From Rhodoplanes sp. (GTDB lineage: Bacteria; Pseudomonadota; Alphaproteobacteria; Rhizobiales; Xanthobacteraceae), in the NCBI RefSeq assembly GCF_013377085.1, contig NZ_JACAAX010000008.1:87365-151364 (forward strand): DNA of 64,000 bases, in the 5' to 3' direction. Each line of letters starts with the position of its first letter. Position 1 is the first letter of the stretch. This document shows positions 8,903 through 17,775 of the stretch, in pieces. The notes under the pieces were generated by a model. The model was not told the origin of the DNA, did not search any database, and saw only the letters and a list, made by a program, of their open reading frames with translations. Made by a program: the position numbers and the translations under genes.

Positions 8903-9211
8903 ATGAATTACATCGATCTACCCACGACCCCACCCACGGGCGACGGCCGCCCTGACTCGTGCGCGGGGCAAGCTGAACCGCGCCGGATGCTGGCGCGAGC
9001 ATTGGCCCGTCAGAAGCGCCTCGCCTGCTTTCCGGGCTCCGGCCTTCCTCCCGAGCGCGAGCCTTGCGAGCTGCTGTGCGAAGACCATGTCGGCACCTAC
9101 GCCCTTCCCTATCTCTGCCAGTGGTCGGACGGGGCTTGGCGAAGCGTGAAGACGGGAACGCCCGTCAAGGGCGGTGTGGTCGCTTGGCGTAGGCGGCCGG
9201 ACCCGTCCTGA
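8903..9211 (+). CDS. small conserved hypothetical protein (102 aa)
   Basis: The protein begins MNYIDLPTTPPT and contains GSGLPPEREPCELLCEDHVG and LCQWSDGAWRSVKTG, ending with a KGGVVAWRR tail. I recognise this layout from small uncharacterised alphaproteobacterial proteins that end LPF-C-W-DGAW---GWR, but no function is known to me. An in-frame ATG at 8840 preceded by AGGAGGGG would add 21 residues; the MNYID start fits the remembered family better. A 7-bp-stem hairpin (GGCGGAC/GTCCGCC, 8846-8864) lies just upstream. Confidence 0.55.
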   Translation: MNYIDLPTTPPTGDGRPDSCAGQAEPRRMLARALARQKRLACFPGSGLPPEREPCELLCEDHVGTYALPYLCQWSDGAWRSVKTGTPVKGGVVAWRRRPDPS

Positions 9212-9252
9212 CCCGATGCCTGCCTGCTCCTCCCGCCACTCCGCCCCCAATA

Positions 9253-9423
9253 ACGCTCGCCGACATGCGCACTTGGCGTGCGCTCTCTCGCGGTGACTTG
9301 CGAGGTCTGCCGCCAGGAGGCTGCAGTGCCGGTGGGCGCCCGGAGCGACGGCGTTTCAATGCCGGCGCTTGGTCCTCGCATGGCACGCAGACGATGCGGG
9401 ATGGTCGGCGCCGACGCGCGGCC
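9253..9423 (+). pseudogene. degenerate relic of a small CxxC protein
   Basis: Reading TLADMR from 9253 and then switching frame just after the ATGCGC at 9265-9270 gives LGVRSLAVTCEVCRQEAAVP, then PALGPRM-RRCGMVGADARP. This resembles a small alphaproteobacterial family with two CxxC pairs ending GPRMVC--CG-GADARP, as I remember it. Here the frame is broken by one inserted (or two missing) bases and the first Cys of the second pair is replaced by Arg. Both point to decay. The identification rests on memory of the pattern. Confidence 0.4.
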
Positions 9424-9906
9424 GACACATGTCGGCAAGTTCGCGCTGCGGCGCGCTGGTGAAGGTGTTCGCCGCACGATGCGACGTCGGCGGCGGCGCA
9501 TGCTCTCCAGGTTTCGCCCCCCAGGACTCCGGCGCTCCGACCTCTCGAGGTCGCAACCATGGCCGGGCGTTCCCGATCGGCCGACGTGATCCGTCGGCCG
9601 ACGACCGGCAGGTGCCAGGGCGAACGTCATTCCGCCAGCGCATCGAGATGTCCGGGGCGTTCGATCCGACGACGATGCGGCGGATGCGGTGCTGCTCGAG
9701 AATGACGCCGCCTCACAAGGGCGGTGCCAAGGCCAGCAGGAGGATGCCCGGACAATCTGGGCTGCCGGCTCGCCTTGCGGTCCTCCCTGAATGGGCGCAC
9801 ACTGAGTTGTCGAGAGCGGCGGCTCGCCCCTCGGAATTCCCAGAAGCCATTTCGAAAGCTGCAATGCCGCGCATGGCCCCATCGCCGTGCCGAGGAGGAG
9901 TCACCA
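9424..9906. other. non-coding or decayed stretch
   Basis: About 480 bp in which every long open frame has low-complexity Arg/Ala/Pro composition typical of frame shadows in high-GC DNA. I see no credible gene, repeat or RNA. It separates the relic from the next intact small gene and may contain other decayed sequence. Confidence 0.4.
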
Positions 9907-10203
9907 ATGCCCTATGACGTTCAGATCGACGAAAACCTGAGCTACATGGGTGCGAGCAACCGCACCAGCGCCGGCACGTTCGCCACGGCTGATGCGGCGA
10001 TCGCCAAGTGCAAGGCCATCGTCGACGACGAGCTTGCGGGGATGTTCAAGCCGGGGATGGGCGCGGCGGAGCTGTTCGAGCTGTGGAGCATGTTCGGCGA
10101 CGATCCGTTCATTCCCGATCCTGCCGTGACCTTCTCGGCTGACAGCTACGCGCGGACCCAATCCGAAGTCATCGCCGGTGGCCGATCGGATCCCGCTCGA
10201 TAG
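9907..10203 (+). CDS. conserved hypothetical protein (98 aa)
   Basis: The start is well supported: GAGGAG lies six bases before the ATG. The protein begins MPYDVQIDENLSYMGASNRT, followed by TFATADAAIAKCKAIVDDEL, MFKPGM and FGDDPFIPDP. This is a compact, acidic, soluble-looking sequence of the kind seen in short uncharacterised proteins with a YDV-IDDNFHYMD beginning. No catalytic motif or membrane segment is visible. It lies upstream of the HD-domain gene in the same direction, 257 bp away, with nothing recognisable between them. Function unknown. Confidence 0.7.
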   Translation: MPYDVQIDENLSYMGASNRTSAGTFATADAAIAKCKAIVDDELAGMFKPGMGAAELFELWSMFGDDPFIPDPAVTFSADSYARTQSEVIAGGRSDPAR

Positions 10204-10460
10204 GCGAAGAAGAAATCCCGCAAGGATGCTGCGGCTCGAGCAGGTCTGCGCTCCGCTGAACCGCAGTCCGTCACCCGCCTTCGCAACTTTCGATATCGCC
10301 ACCTGCACGCTCCGCGCAATCGTCGGAGGGCCCCTCGAACAATTGGTCGATACGCCTGTGCGATGGGCGAGCCCTCGACGTGCAGGCGCCACCGCGGAGA
10401 CGCCGAGACGGACGGAAGCCGTCCGACTCGCCGGCACAAATTCCAGCAAGGAGAAAGTGA

Positions 10461-11057
10461 ATGAGCCAAGCGACGGTGCTCACCGATAGATTCGATCGTG
10501 CGCTTCTGTATGCCACCCACGTCCACGGCGGTCAGGTCCGGAAGGGCACGTCGACCCCCTACGTCGCACATCTGCTCGCCGTGGCTGCGACCGTCCTGGA
10601 GTATGGCGGCGACGAGGACCTCGCCATCGCGGCGTTGCTGCACGACAGCGTCGAGGACCAGGGCGGCAACGCCCGGCTCGCCGACGTTCGCAATCGGTTC
10701 GGCGAGCGGGTCGCGCGGATCGTCGAAGCCTGTTCCGATAGTCTCGCCGACGCAGCGAAAGGCGAGCGTAAGGCCGCCTGGCGTGATCGGAAGGAAGCCT
10801 ACCTCGCCCATCTCGATCACGCTCACGAGGACATTCTGCGCGTCTCTCTCGCCGACAAAGTCCACAATGCCCGCGCTATCCTGCGCGACCTTCGCAAGAC
10901 TGAGATCGGCGATAAGATTTGGGATCGTTTCAGCCAACCCAAAGAGCAAACCCTTTGGTACTATCGTAATCTCTCGGACCAATTCCGCAGATTGCTGCCC
11001 GGCCAACTTTCCGAGGAGCTGCACGAGATCGTCGAGATTTTGGAGCACGGCACGTGA
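10461..11057 (+). CDS. stand-alone HD-domain phosphohydrolase, small alarmone hydrolase (SAH/Mesh1-like)
   Basis: A 198-residue protein with the HD signature of RelA/SpoT hydrolase domains: HGGQVRKGTSTPYVAHLLAV near residue 19, LLHDSVED near 57 (HD pair) and SLADKVHNARAI near 131. No synthetase, TGS or ACT domain is present, so it corresponds to the single-domain SAH class, which removes pyrophosphate from (p)ppGpp or acts on related nucleotides. AAGGAG sits eight bases before the ATG. No adjacent synthetase gene is visible. Substrate is inferred from the motifs alone. Confidence 0.8.
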   Translation: MSQATVLTDRFDRALLYATHVHGGQVRKGTSTPYVAHLLAVAATVLEYGGDEDLAIAALLHDSVEDQGGNARLADVRNRFGERVARIVEACSDSLADAAKGERKAAWRDRKEAYLAHLDHAHEDILRVSLADKVHNARAILRDLRKTEIGDKIWDRFSQPKEQTLWYYRNLSDQFRRLLPGQLSEELHEIVEILEHGT

Positions 11058-11239
11058 CGAGGCTCGTCCGGAAACGAGGGCCGTAGAGCGCGAGCCGTCG
11101 AAACATCGACGCCTTGGCGGCGCGGTTATGCGGCGCACCGAGGATGCACGATTGTTCCCGAACGAGGCGGCCATCATTCGCCGGCCGCAGCCGGTCGGGG
11201 GCGGGCGCGCGACGGATCCCCGCCGTCCGCTGTCGGCGC

Positions 11240-12694
11240 TCAGAACGAGCCGAAGACCGACCCGAGCGCGATCACTGCGACGAGGCCCAGCACGGCGCCG
11301 ACGATGCCGACCATGACGATGTGGAAGTAGCCCTCGCGGTGGGTGGTGCCGCACACCGCCAGCAGCGTGACGACGGCGCCGTTGTGGGGAAGGCTGTCGA
11401 GCGTGCCGGAGCCGATCACGGCGACCCGGTGCAGCAGCGCCGGGTCGATGCCGAGCTCGCCGGCGAGCCGCATATAGGTGCCGCCGAGCGCGTCGAGCGC
11501 GATGGTCATGCCGCCGGAGGCGGAGCCGGTCAGCGCCGCCAGGATGTTGGTCGAGGCGGCGAGCGAGATGAGCGGTCCGCCCTGGATCGACAGCACCCAG
11601 TCGCGCACCAGCTCGAAGGCCGGCAGCGCGGCGACCACGGCGCCGAACCCGACCAGGCTCGCGACGCTGCAGGCCGGCAGCACCGAGGCGTTGGCGCCGG
11701 CATCCATGGTGGCGCGCAGCTCGCTCAGGCGGCGCAGGTTCAGCGCGACCACGGTGACGATGGCGGCCGCCAGCGCGACCACCACGGACCATACGCCGGC
11801 GACGGCCGACAGCGAGGTCGAGCCCCAGCGCGGCTCCGCCAGGAACGACACGTCGAGCCGCGGCAACACGCCGAGCGACATCACCAGATTGACGAGCACG
11901 ACCACGACGAGCGGCGCGACGGCGACCGCGATCGGCGGTCCCTGGTCGGCGTGCCGTCCGTGGTTGATCTCGGCGGGGTCGAACTCGCGCGCCACGGTGG
12001 CGCGCTCGCGGACGATGTCGTCGGCCGCGGCGGCGCTCGGGTCGGCCATGATGCCGGGCCCGAACCCCTCCTTGCGGCGGCGGGCCGCGGCTTCCGCCCG
12101 GGCGAGCCAGACCAGCCCGAAGACGAGCATCACGATCGAGCCGACGACGCCGAGGCCGGGCGCCGCGAACGGCGTGGTGCCGAAGAACGGCATCGGGATG
12201 GCGTTCTGGATCGACGGCGTCCCCGGCAGGGCCGACATCGTGAAGGTCATGGTGCCGAGTGCGATCGCGGCAGGCATCAGCCGGCGCGGAATGTCGGCGG
12301 CGCGGAACAGCGCCTCGGCCATCGGGGCGATGACGAAGAACGCCACGAACAGGCTGACGCCGCCATAGGTGACGATCGCGCCGGCGATCACCACGGCCAG
12401 GATGGCGCGTTGCGGGCCGAGCTTGCGGGTCATGCCGTCGGCGATCGCCGTCACCGAGCCGCTGTCGTCCATCAGCTTGCCGAACAGGGCACCGAGCAGG
12501 AAGATCGGGAAGAACTGCGCGAGGAAGCGCGCGGCACTGCCCATGAAGGTCTCGGTCCAGTGGGCGAGCAGCGGCTCGCCGGCGAAGGCGGCGGCGATCA
12601 CCGCCGCGAGGGGAGCGAGCAGCAGCACGCTCCAGCCCCGATAGGCGAGCGCGATCAGCAGGCAGAGGCCGACGAGAACACCGGCGAGTCCCAT
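11240..12694 (-). CDS. gntP: GntP-family permease (organic acid:H+ symporter)
   Basis: A 484-residue integral membrane protein with about a dozen hydrophobic segments and GntP-family stretches such as FPIFLLGALFGKLMDDSGS, IVTYGGVSLFVAFFVIAPMA and LPGTPSIQNAIPMPFFGTTP. The family carries gluconate and related hydroxy or keto acids across the inner membrane with protons. The substrate here cannot be read from sequence. The patatin gene stops four bases before this start, so the two are probably co-transcribed, which might indicate uptake or use of a hydroxyacid released from a lipid or polyester (inference). Confidence 0.88.
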   Translation of the reverse strand: MGLAGVLVGLCLLIALAYRGWSVLLLAPLAAVIAAAFAGEPLLAHWTETFMGSAARFLAQFFPIFLLGALFGKLMDDSGSVTAIADGMTRKLGPQRAILAVVIAGAIVTYGGVSLFVAFFVIAPMAEALFRAADIPRRLMPAAIALGTMTFTMSALPGTPSIQNAIPMPFFGTTPFAAPGLGVVGSIVMLVFGLVWLARAEAAARRRKEGFGPGIMADPSAAAADDIVRERATVAREFDPAEINHGRHADQGPPIAVAVAPLVVVVLVNLVMSLGVLPRLDVSFLAEPRWGSTSLSAVAGVWSVVVALAAAIVTVVALNLRRLSELRATMDAGANASVLPACSVASLVGFGAVVAALPAFELVRDWVLSIQGGPLISLAASTNILAALTGSASGGMTIALDALGGTYMRLAGELGIDPALLHRVAVIGSGTLDSLPHNGAVVTLLAVCGTTHREGYFHIVMVGIVGAVLGLVAVIALGSVFGSF

Positions 12695-12698
12695 CGCG

Positions 12699-13724
12699 TC
12701 AGATCCTCGTCAGCAGAGCATCGAGATCGAAGGACGAGCGCTGCCCGAGATCGCCGGCATGGGCCTGGAGAAACGCCTCCGCGGCGGCGCGGCCGAGATC
12801 GCGCAGCTTGCAGAAGAAATCCCATTCGGCGATCAGCTTGGACGAGGCGCCGAGCTCGGCCATCTCCTCGCTGGCGATCCGGTGGATGCGCATGCCGGCC
12901 CACAAGGCGCCTTCGCAATTGCCCGGGTCTGCGACCTGGCGGAGCAGCGCGATCATGCGCAGCTCCTTCAGCAGGACCGCGTTGAACGAGACCTCGTTCA
13001 GGCGGTTGAGGATGTCGCGCGCCGAGCGCGGCGTGCCGGGCCGCTCGACCGGGTTGATCTGGACGATGATGGTGTCGCGCGAGCGGCATTCGCGCACCAG
13101 CGGCGTGATGGTCGGGTTGCCCGAGTAGCCGCCGTCCCAATAGGCGTCGCCGTCGATCTCGATCGACTGGAACATGGTCGGCAGGCAGGCGGAGGCGAGC
13201 AGCACGTCGGGCGTGATCTCGTCGTTGCGGAAGACGCGGCCCTGGCCGGTGCGGACGCTGGTCGCGGTGATGAACAGTTTTATCGGCGCCTGCGCGACGC
13301 GGGCGAAATCGATGTGCCGCGCCAGGATCGTCGACAGCGGGTTCGATCCGCCGGGATTGAGGTCGTAGGGCGAGACCATGCGGGCCATCAGATCCATGGC
13401 CACGTAGAGCGGCGAGTGGTCGAGGGTCCAGCGGCCGAGCAGCAGGTCGAGCGGAGTGCGCTGGAACGGGCTGAACCGGGCCGCGTCCGAGACGCTGCGC
13501 CAGAACGTCTCCAGGGCAGCGCGGGCGCCGTCGCGTCCGCCGGCCGCATGGCCGTCGACCAGAACGGCGGCGTTCATGGCGCCGGCCGAGGTGCCGGAGA
13601 CGCCGTCGATCTCGAGCCACGGCTCCTCGAGCAGCCGGTCGAGGACGCCCCAACTGAAGGCGCCGTGGGAGCCACCCCCTTGCAGGGCGAGGTCGATAAG
13701 GACGGGTTCGCGGTCGACCGTCAT
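12699..13724 (-). CDS. patatin-like phospholipase/esterase
   Basis: From the ATG at 13724 the protein is 341 residues. It has the patatin oxyanion motif LALQGGGSHGAFSWG, the nucleophile GTSAG near residue 46 and the DGG catalytic Asp motif in YWDGGYSGNPTI. The C-terminal region resembles the DUF3734 tail of bacterial patatins. The frame is open for 62 more codons upstream, but that part looks non-coding. Serine acyl-hydrolase activity on lipids or similar esters is expected in the cytoplasm, since no signal peptide is visible. It is first gene of a pair with gntP. Confidence 0.88.
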   Translation of the reverse strand: MTVDREPVLIDLALQGGGSHGAFSWGVLDRLLEEPWLEIDGVSGTSAGAMNAAVLVDGHAAGGRDGARAALETFWRSVSDAARFSPFQRTPLDLLLGRWTLDHSPLYVAMDLMARMVSPYDLNPGGSNPLSTILARHIDFARVAQAPIKLFITATSVRTGQGRVFRNDEITPDVLLASACLPTMFQSIEIDGDAYWDGGYSGNPTITPLVRECRSRDTIIVQINPVERPGTPRSARDILNRLNEVSFNAVLLKELRMIALLRQVADPGNCEGALWAGMRIHRIASEEMAELGASSKLIAEWDFFCKLRDLGRAAAEAFLQAHAGDLGQRSSFDLDALLTRI

Positions 13725-13951
13725 GGCATTCTCGCTGTCGCTGGCTGCTCGGCGATGCGCGTCGCGAACGCCTGCTCCGGTCTCGCGCTGGCGCACTGCA
13801 GCATCGATCGTTTTGTCGCGCAATCGAATGACGTTTGCAAGAAACCGGGACCGCGGACCATCACAATGTCCGGTGGCCTCGCGTCGGATCACGTGTGCGT
13901 GACTATTCATGTCGACGCCGGGACGCGACGCCTCGTCGTCGGCATGGCGTC

Positions 13952-13976
13952 TAGTGCCGCGATGCGATCGGCACTA
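13952..13976. promoter_or_regulatory. inverted repeat, candidate operator
   Basis: TAGTGCCG-9 nt-CGGCACTA forms 8-bp perfect arms. Its centre-to-centre distance would suit a dimeric regulator, and it lies upstream of both divergent transcription units. No regulator is assigned. Confidence 0.35.
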
Positions 13977-14012
13977 ATCCTAATCCTCACTCCGAACACG
14001 ATGCCGCGGCGG

Positions 14013-14041
14013 TTGTGTAGATCGTATCGGCATCATATAAG
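14013..14041 (+). promoter_or_regulatory. sigma-70-like promoter candidate for the glutaminase operon
   Basis: TTGTGT and TATAAG are separated by 17 bp, in a locally A+T-richer stretch. The leader to the glutaminase start would be about 390 nt, which is long, so this is tentative. Confidence 0.3.
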
Positions 14042-14443
14042 ATCGACGATGCCAACGATAGCTGCGCGTCCATTGTCTCAGCGAGAACGCGAATGTTCGG
14101 GAAGAGGCATCGAGTTATCTTCATCTTTGGCCTCTCTCAGCGATCTGTTTCAAGCCGCTCCTCGTCGACGGGAGAGAAGCCTTGCGGCCTGTCCGGAGAC
14201 ACGGCTGCTCACGCCGAACACACGCGAGGCATCGCTGTCCGGCGACGCGGAACAAGGGCTGCTGACGACGACCAGCAACACGGCGTGATCTCAGCGACCC
14301 ATGACCGGTGACGCGCATCGCGCGCGGACCGGTCCGGATCGATCCGGGCCTCGCCGCAGACCGCGATCGACGATATCCTGGATGATGACATCCCGGATGA
14401 TGACGGCCAAGGTGAGATGACAACCAAGGAGAGGTCGGCAAAC

Positions 14444-15448
14444 ATGGACATGCGATCCGCGGCGACCGATCGCCCTGCGTTCTCCCACGTCTCGACCGGG
14501 CGCCTTCCGACCCCCGACGAGGTGCAGGGGCTGGTCGCCGAGGCGCATGCGCGGTTCAAGAGCAACGCCGACGGAGAGGTGTCGCAGGTCTATCCGGCGC
14601 TGGCGCGCGTGCCGAGCGATCTCTTCGGCGTGTGCGTCGTCGGCACCAGCGGAAACGTCTTCGCGGTCGGTGACACGGACGTCGGCTTCTCGATCATGAG
14701 CGTGTCCAAGCCGTTCGTGTTCGCCCTCGTCTGCGAGGCGATCGGCGCCGCCGAGGCCCGCGCCAAGCTCGGGGCCAATGCGACGGGCCTGCCGTTCAAC
14801 TCGATCGCCGCAATCGAGTGGAGCCCCGACGGGCGAACCAATCCGATGGTCAACGCCGGCGCGATCGCGACCACCAGCCTGGTTCCCGGCGCGTCGGTCG
14901 ACGCCAAATGGCGCTTCATCCACGACGGTCTGAGCCGCTTCGCCGGCCGCACGCTGCCGATGAACGACGAGGTCTACGCGTCGGCCTCGGAGACGAACTT
15001 CCGCAACCGCGGCATCGCCCACATGCTGCAGAGCCGCAACAGCATCTATTGCGACCCGCTGGAGGCGACCGACCTGTACACCCGGCAGTGCTCGCTCAAC
15101 GTGAGCGCCCGGGATCTCGCCGTGATGGGCGCGACGCTCGCCGACGGCGGCGTCAACCCGCTGACCAAGGAGCGGGTCGTCGACGCGACCATCTGCCATT
15201 ACGCGCTCGCCGTCATGGCGACAGCCGGCATGTACGAGACCTCGGGAGACTGGCTCTTCGACATCGGGCTGCCGGGCAAGAGCGGCATCGGTGGCGGCAT
15301 CGTCACGGTGTCGCCCGGCAAGGGTGGCCTCGGCACCTTCGCCCCGCTGCTCGACGGCGCCGGCAACAGCGTCAAGGGCATCCTGGCCGCCAGGTTCCTC
15401 TCCCAGCAACTCGGGATGGATTTGTTCGTGTCGACGCCGGACGTCTGA
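14444..15448 (+). CDS. glsA: glutaminase
   Basis: A 334-residue serine-dependent glutaminase of the beta-lactamase-like fold (L-glutamine to glutamate plus ammonia). SVSK at residues 86-89 is the S-x-x-K catalytic motif, and NPMVNAGAIATTSL, ETNFRNRGIAHML and GKSGIGGGIVTVSPGKGG are family blocks. The ATG at 14444 is chosen over 14417 because AGGAGAGG ends about seven bases before it and the extra nine residues are not family-like. It begins a co-directional run with an MFS transporter 55 bp downstream. In other bacteria such glutaminases contribute to acid resistance by releasing ammonia; that role here is inferred. Confidence 0.93.
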   Translation: MDMRSAATDRPAFSHVSTGRLPTPDEVQGLVAEAHARFKSNADGEVSQVYPALARVPSDLFGVCVVGTSGNVFAVGDTDVGFSIMSVSKPFVFALVCEAIGAAEARAKLGANATGLPFNSIAAIEWSPDGRTNPMVNAGAIATTSLVPGASVDAKWRFIHDGLSRFAGRTLPMNDEVYASASETNFRNRGIAHMLQSRNSIYCDPLEATDLYTRQCSLNVSARDLAVMGATLADGGVNPLTKERVVDATICHYALAVMATAGMYETSGDWLFDIGLPGKSGIGGGIVTVSPGKGGLGTFAPLLDGAGNSVKGILAARFLSQQLGMDLFVSTPDV

Positions 15449-15503
15449 GTTCGGGCCGATCGGCCGTGCATCACCGACATCGGAAACTCGAGGAACGCAA
15501 TCC

Positions 15504-17150
15504 ATGAGCACAACGCCGGCTGCCGAGGCGGTTTCCCCCGCGGACGAAAAGCAATCCTGGGCGCCGATGATCGCCATCGCGCTCGGCCAGGTGCTGATGT
15601 CGTTCAACGTGGCGGCGCTGCCCGTCGCCATGGGCGGCATGGTGGCGAGCTTCAACGTGCCCCCCACGACGGTGGCCACCGGCATCGTCATGTACTCCAT
15701 GCTGGTCGCCGGCTTCGTGATGCTGGGCGCCAAGCTGAACCAGCGTTACGGCGCCCTGATGGTGTTCCGGGCCGTCGTCGTGCTGTTCGGTGCGGCCCAG
15801 GTGGTGATGACGTTCAGCCCCAATGCGGGCACCATGATGTTGGCGCAGGCCATGTCCGGCGCGGCCGGCGCCGCGCTGGTGCCCTCGCTGGTGGCGCTCA
15901 TCGCCGAGAACTATCGCGGCACCCAGCAGGCGACGGCGCTCGGGGCGCTCGGATCGGCGCGTGCCGGCGCCGGCGTCGCGGCGTTCATGATCGGCGGCGT
16001 GCTCGGCACCTTCATCGGCTGGCGTCCGGTGTTCGGCATCCTGATCGTCCTGGCCGCGATCGTGTTCGCCCTGAGCTTCACGCTGAAGCGCGACGAGGGG
16101 CGCCCTGAGGTGCAGATCGACATCGTCGGCGTCGCTCTCGCCGCCGCCGCGATCGTGTCGATCAGCTTCGGCTTCAACAATCTCAATCGCTGGGGCCTGG
16201 CGGTCGCCTCGCCCGGCGCGCCGTTCGATCTCGCCGGCTTCTCGCCGGCGCCGGTGCTGATCGTCGTCGGCATCATGATCGGCTTCGCCTTCGTGCGGTG
16301 GACCTACGCACGCCAACAGGCCGGCAAGACGCCGCTGCTGGCGCTCGAGGTCATCGGCTCGGCGCAGGAGCGGGCCGCAGTCGCCGCGATGTTCGCCGTC
16401 GTCGCGCTCGAGGCGATGCTCAACTTCTCGGTGCCTCTGTATATCCAGATCGTGCAGGGCCGCTCGCCGCTCGCCACCGCGATCGCCATGATGCCGTTCA
16501 ACCTGACGGTGTTCTTCACCGCCATGCTGGTCGTCCGGCTGTACAAGCGGCTGACACCGCGGCAGATCGGGCGCTACGGTTTCGCGCTGTGCACGGCGGC
16601 GCTGCTCTGGCTCGCCTTCGTGGTGAAGAACGACTGGAGCGCCGGCCCGGTTCTGGTCGGCCTCGTCCTGTTCGGCATCGGCCAGGGCTCGCTGGTCACG
16701 CTGCTGTTCAACGTCCTCGTGACGGCGTCGCCGAAGGAGCTCGCCGGCGATGTCGGCTCCCTGCGCGGCACCACCAACAATCTCGCCGCCGCGGTCGGCA
16801 CGGCGGTCGCGGGTGCCCTGATGGTCGGCCTGCTCAGCTCGATCGTGCTGGGCAGTATCGCCGGCAGTCCCAAGCTCACGCCCGAGATCCAGGCGCAGGT
16901 CGATCTCGACAGCATCAACTTCGTCAGCGACGAGCGGCTGCAGGGCGTCCTGGCGGCGACCACCGCGACGCCCGAGCAGGTCCGGGAGGCGTTGCGCGTC
17001 AACGCCGAGGCACGCCTGCGGGCGCTGAAGATCGGGCTCGTCATCATGGCCAGCATCGCGATGCTGGCGATCATCCCGGCCAGCCGGCTGCCGAACTACA
17101 TCCCGGGCGAGATACCCGATCCGTCGCCGCGGCGACGGGAACAGAAATGA
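15504..17150 (+). CDS. MFS transporter (drug:H+ antiporter, 14-TM-like)
   Basis: A 548-residue membrane protein with about 14 hydrophobic segments. RGTQQATALGALGSARAGAG resembles the motif-C region of DHA2-type exporters, and a long loop before the last helix is typical of 14-TM MFS proteins. It sits 55 bp after the glutaminase and 34 bp before the DUF1269 gene, so co-transcription is likely. Substrate unknown; export of an amino acid, amine or toxic compound would fit the context but is not shown. The start is taken at MSTTPAAEAVSP because upstream residues of the open frame antisense-shadow the glutaminase end. Confidence 0.85.
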   Translation: MSTTPAAEAVSPADEKQSWAPMIAIALGQVLMSFNVAALPVAMGGMVASFNVPPTTVATGIVMYSMLVAGFVMLGAKLNQRYGALMVFRAVVVLFGAAQVVMTFSPNAGTMMLAQAMSGAAGAALVPSLVALIAENYRGTQQATALGALGSARAGAGVAAFMIGGVLGTFIGWRPVFGILIVLAAIVFALSFTLKRDEGRPEVQIDIVGVALAAAAIVSISFGFNNLNRWGLAVASPGAPFDLAGFSPAPVLIVVGIMIGFAFVRWTYARQQAGKTPLLALEVIGSAQERAAVAAMFAVVALEAMLNFSVPLYIQIVQGRSPLATAIAMMPFNLTVFFTAMLVVRLYKRLTPRQIGRYGFALCTAALLWLAFVVKNDWSAGPVLVGLVLFGIGQGSLVTLLFNVLVTASPKELAGDVGSLRGTTNNLAAAVGTAVAGALMVGLLSSIVLGSIAGSPKLTPEIQAQVDLDSINFVSDERLQGVLAATTATPEQVREALRVNAEARLRALKIGLVIMASIAMLAIIPASRLPNYIPGEIPDPSPRRREQK

Positions 17151-17184
17151 CGGTCACATTCGTTCGAGTCACAAGGGAGAGATC

Positions 17185-17697
17185 ATGAGCACGTTGGTCG
17201 TACTCGGCTTCGACGGCCTTCACACCGCGGACGAGGTCTTGAACAAGCTGCGTTCGCTGCAGAAGGAGTACCTGATCGACCTGGAGGACGCCTGCGTGGT
17301 CGAGCGCGAGGCGTCCGGCAAGGTGCATGTCAAGCAGGCCGTCAATCTCACGGCACTCGGGGCGGCGACCGGCGTCAGCCGCGGCGCCCTGTGGGGTGCG
17401 CTGGTCGGCATCCTGTTCCTCAATCCACTGGCCGGCATGGCGGTCGGCGCCATTTCGGGGGCCGGCGCCGGCGCCCTGGCCGGCTCGCTGGCCAAGTACG
17501 GGATCGACGACGATTTCGTGAAGCGGCTGAGCGCGACCATCCCGGAAGGCTCGTCGGCCCTGTTCGTCTTGTTCAAGAGCGTGAACGAGGACAAGGTGCT
17601 GCCGGAGCTGGAACCCTACAAGCCGCGGGTGCTGAGAACCTCGCTGTCCAACGAGGACGAGGAGAAGCTGAAGGCGGAGCTGAGCAAGCTCGGCTGA
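17185..17697 (+). CDS. DUF1269 family membrane-associated protein
   Basis: A 170-residue protein beginning MSTLVVLGFDGLHTADEVLN, followed by LIDLEDACVVEREASGKVH and a glycine-rich hydrophobic hairpin (GALWGALVGILFLNPLAGMA, then AISGAGAGALAGSL), then an acidic C-terminal domain with KRLSATIPEGSSALFVL. This is the complete DUF1269 pattern; the family's molecular role is unclear, with stress or membrane links suggested in annotations. GGGAGA lies six bases before the ATG. It lies between the MFS gene and the RND adaptor in the same direction. Confidence 0.85.
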   Translation: MSTLVVLGFDGLHTADEVLNKLRSLQKEYLIDLEDACVVEREASGKVHVKQAVNLTALGAATGVSRGALWGALVGILFLNPLAGMAVGAISGAGAGALAGSLAKYGIDDDFVKRLSATIPEGSSALFVLFKSVNEDKVLPELEPYKPRVLRTSLSNEDEEKLKAELSKLG

Positions 17698-17775
17698 CGG
17701 CTCGTCTCTTCGGAGGACGCCGGTGCGGCCGAGCAGCCGCGCCGGCGTAGCCGGCCGTGCCCGAGCGGAGGTCGA

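Larger units (their letters stand above)
13725..14443. other. 719-bp intergenic region between patatin and glutaminase genes
   Basis: No credible gene was found on either strand. The region holds a symmetric element at 13952-13976 and a promoter-like pair at 14013-14041, listed separately. Otherwise I see no repeats or RNA. Confidence 0.5.

Noticed and set aside
9640..9720. Possible gene fragment around FRQRIEMSGAFDP on the plus strand
   Set aside because: Short resemblance only, with no supporting flanking sequence or start; not enough to call.
11114..12985. 623-codon plus-strand frame opposite gntP
   Set aside because: Highly charged, repetitive shadow; gntP on the other strand has membrane helices and family motifs.
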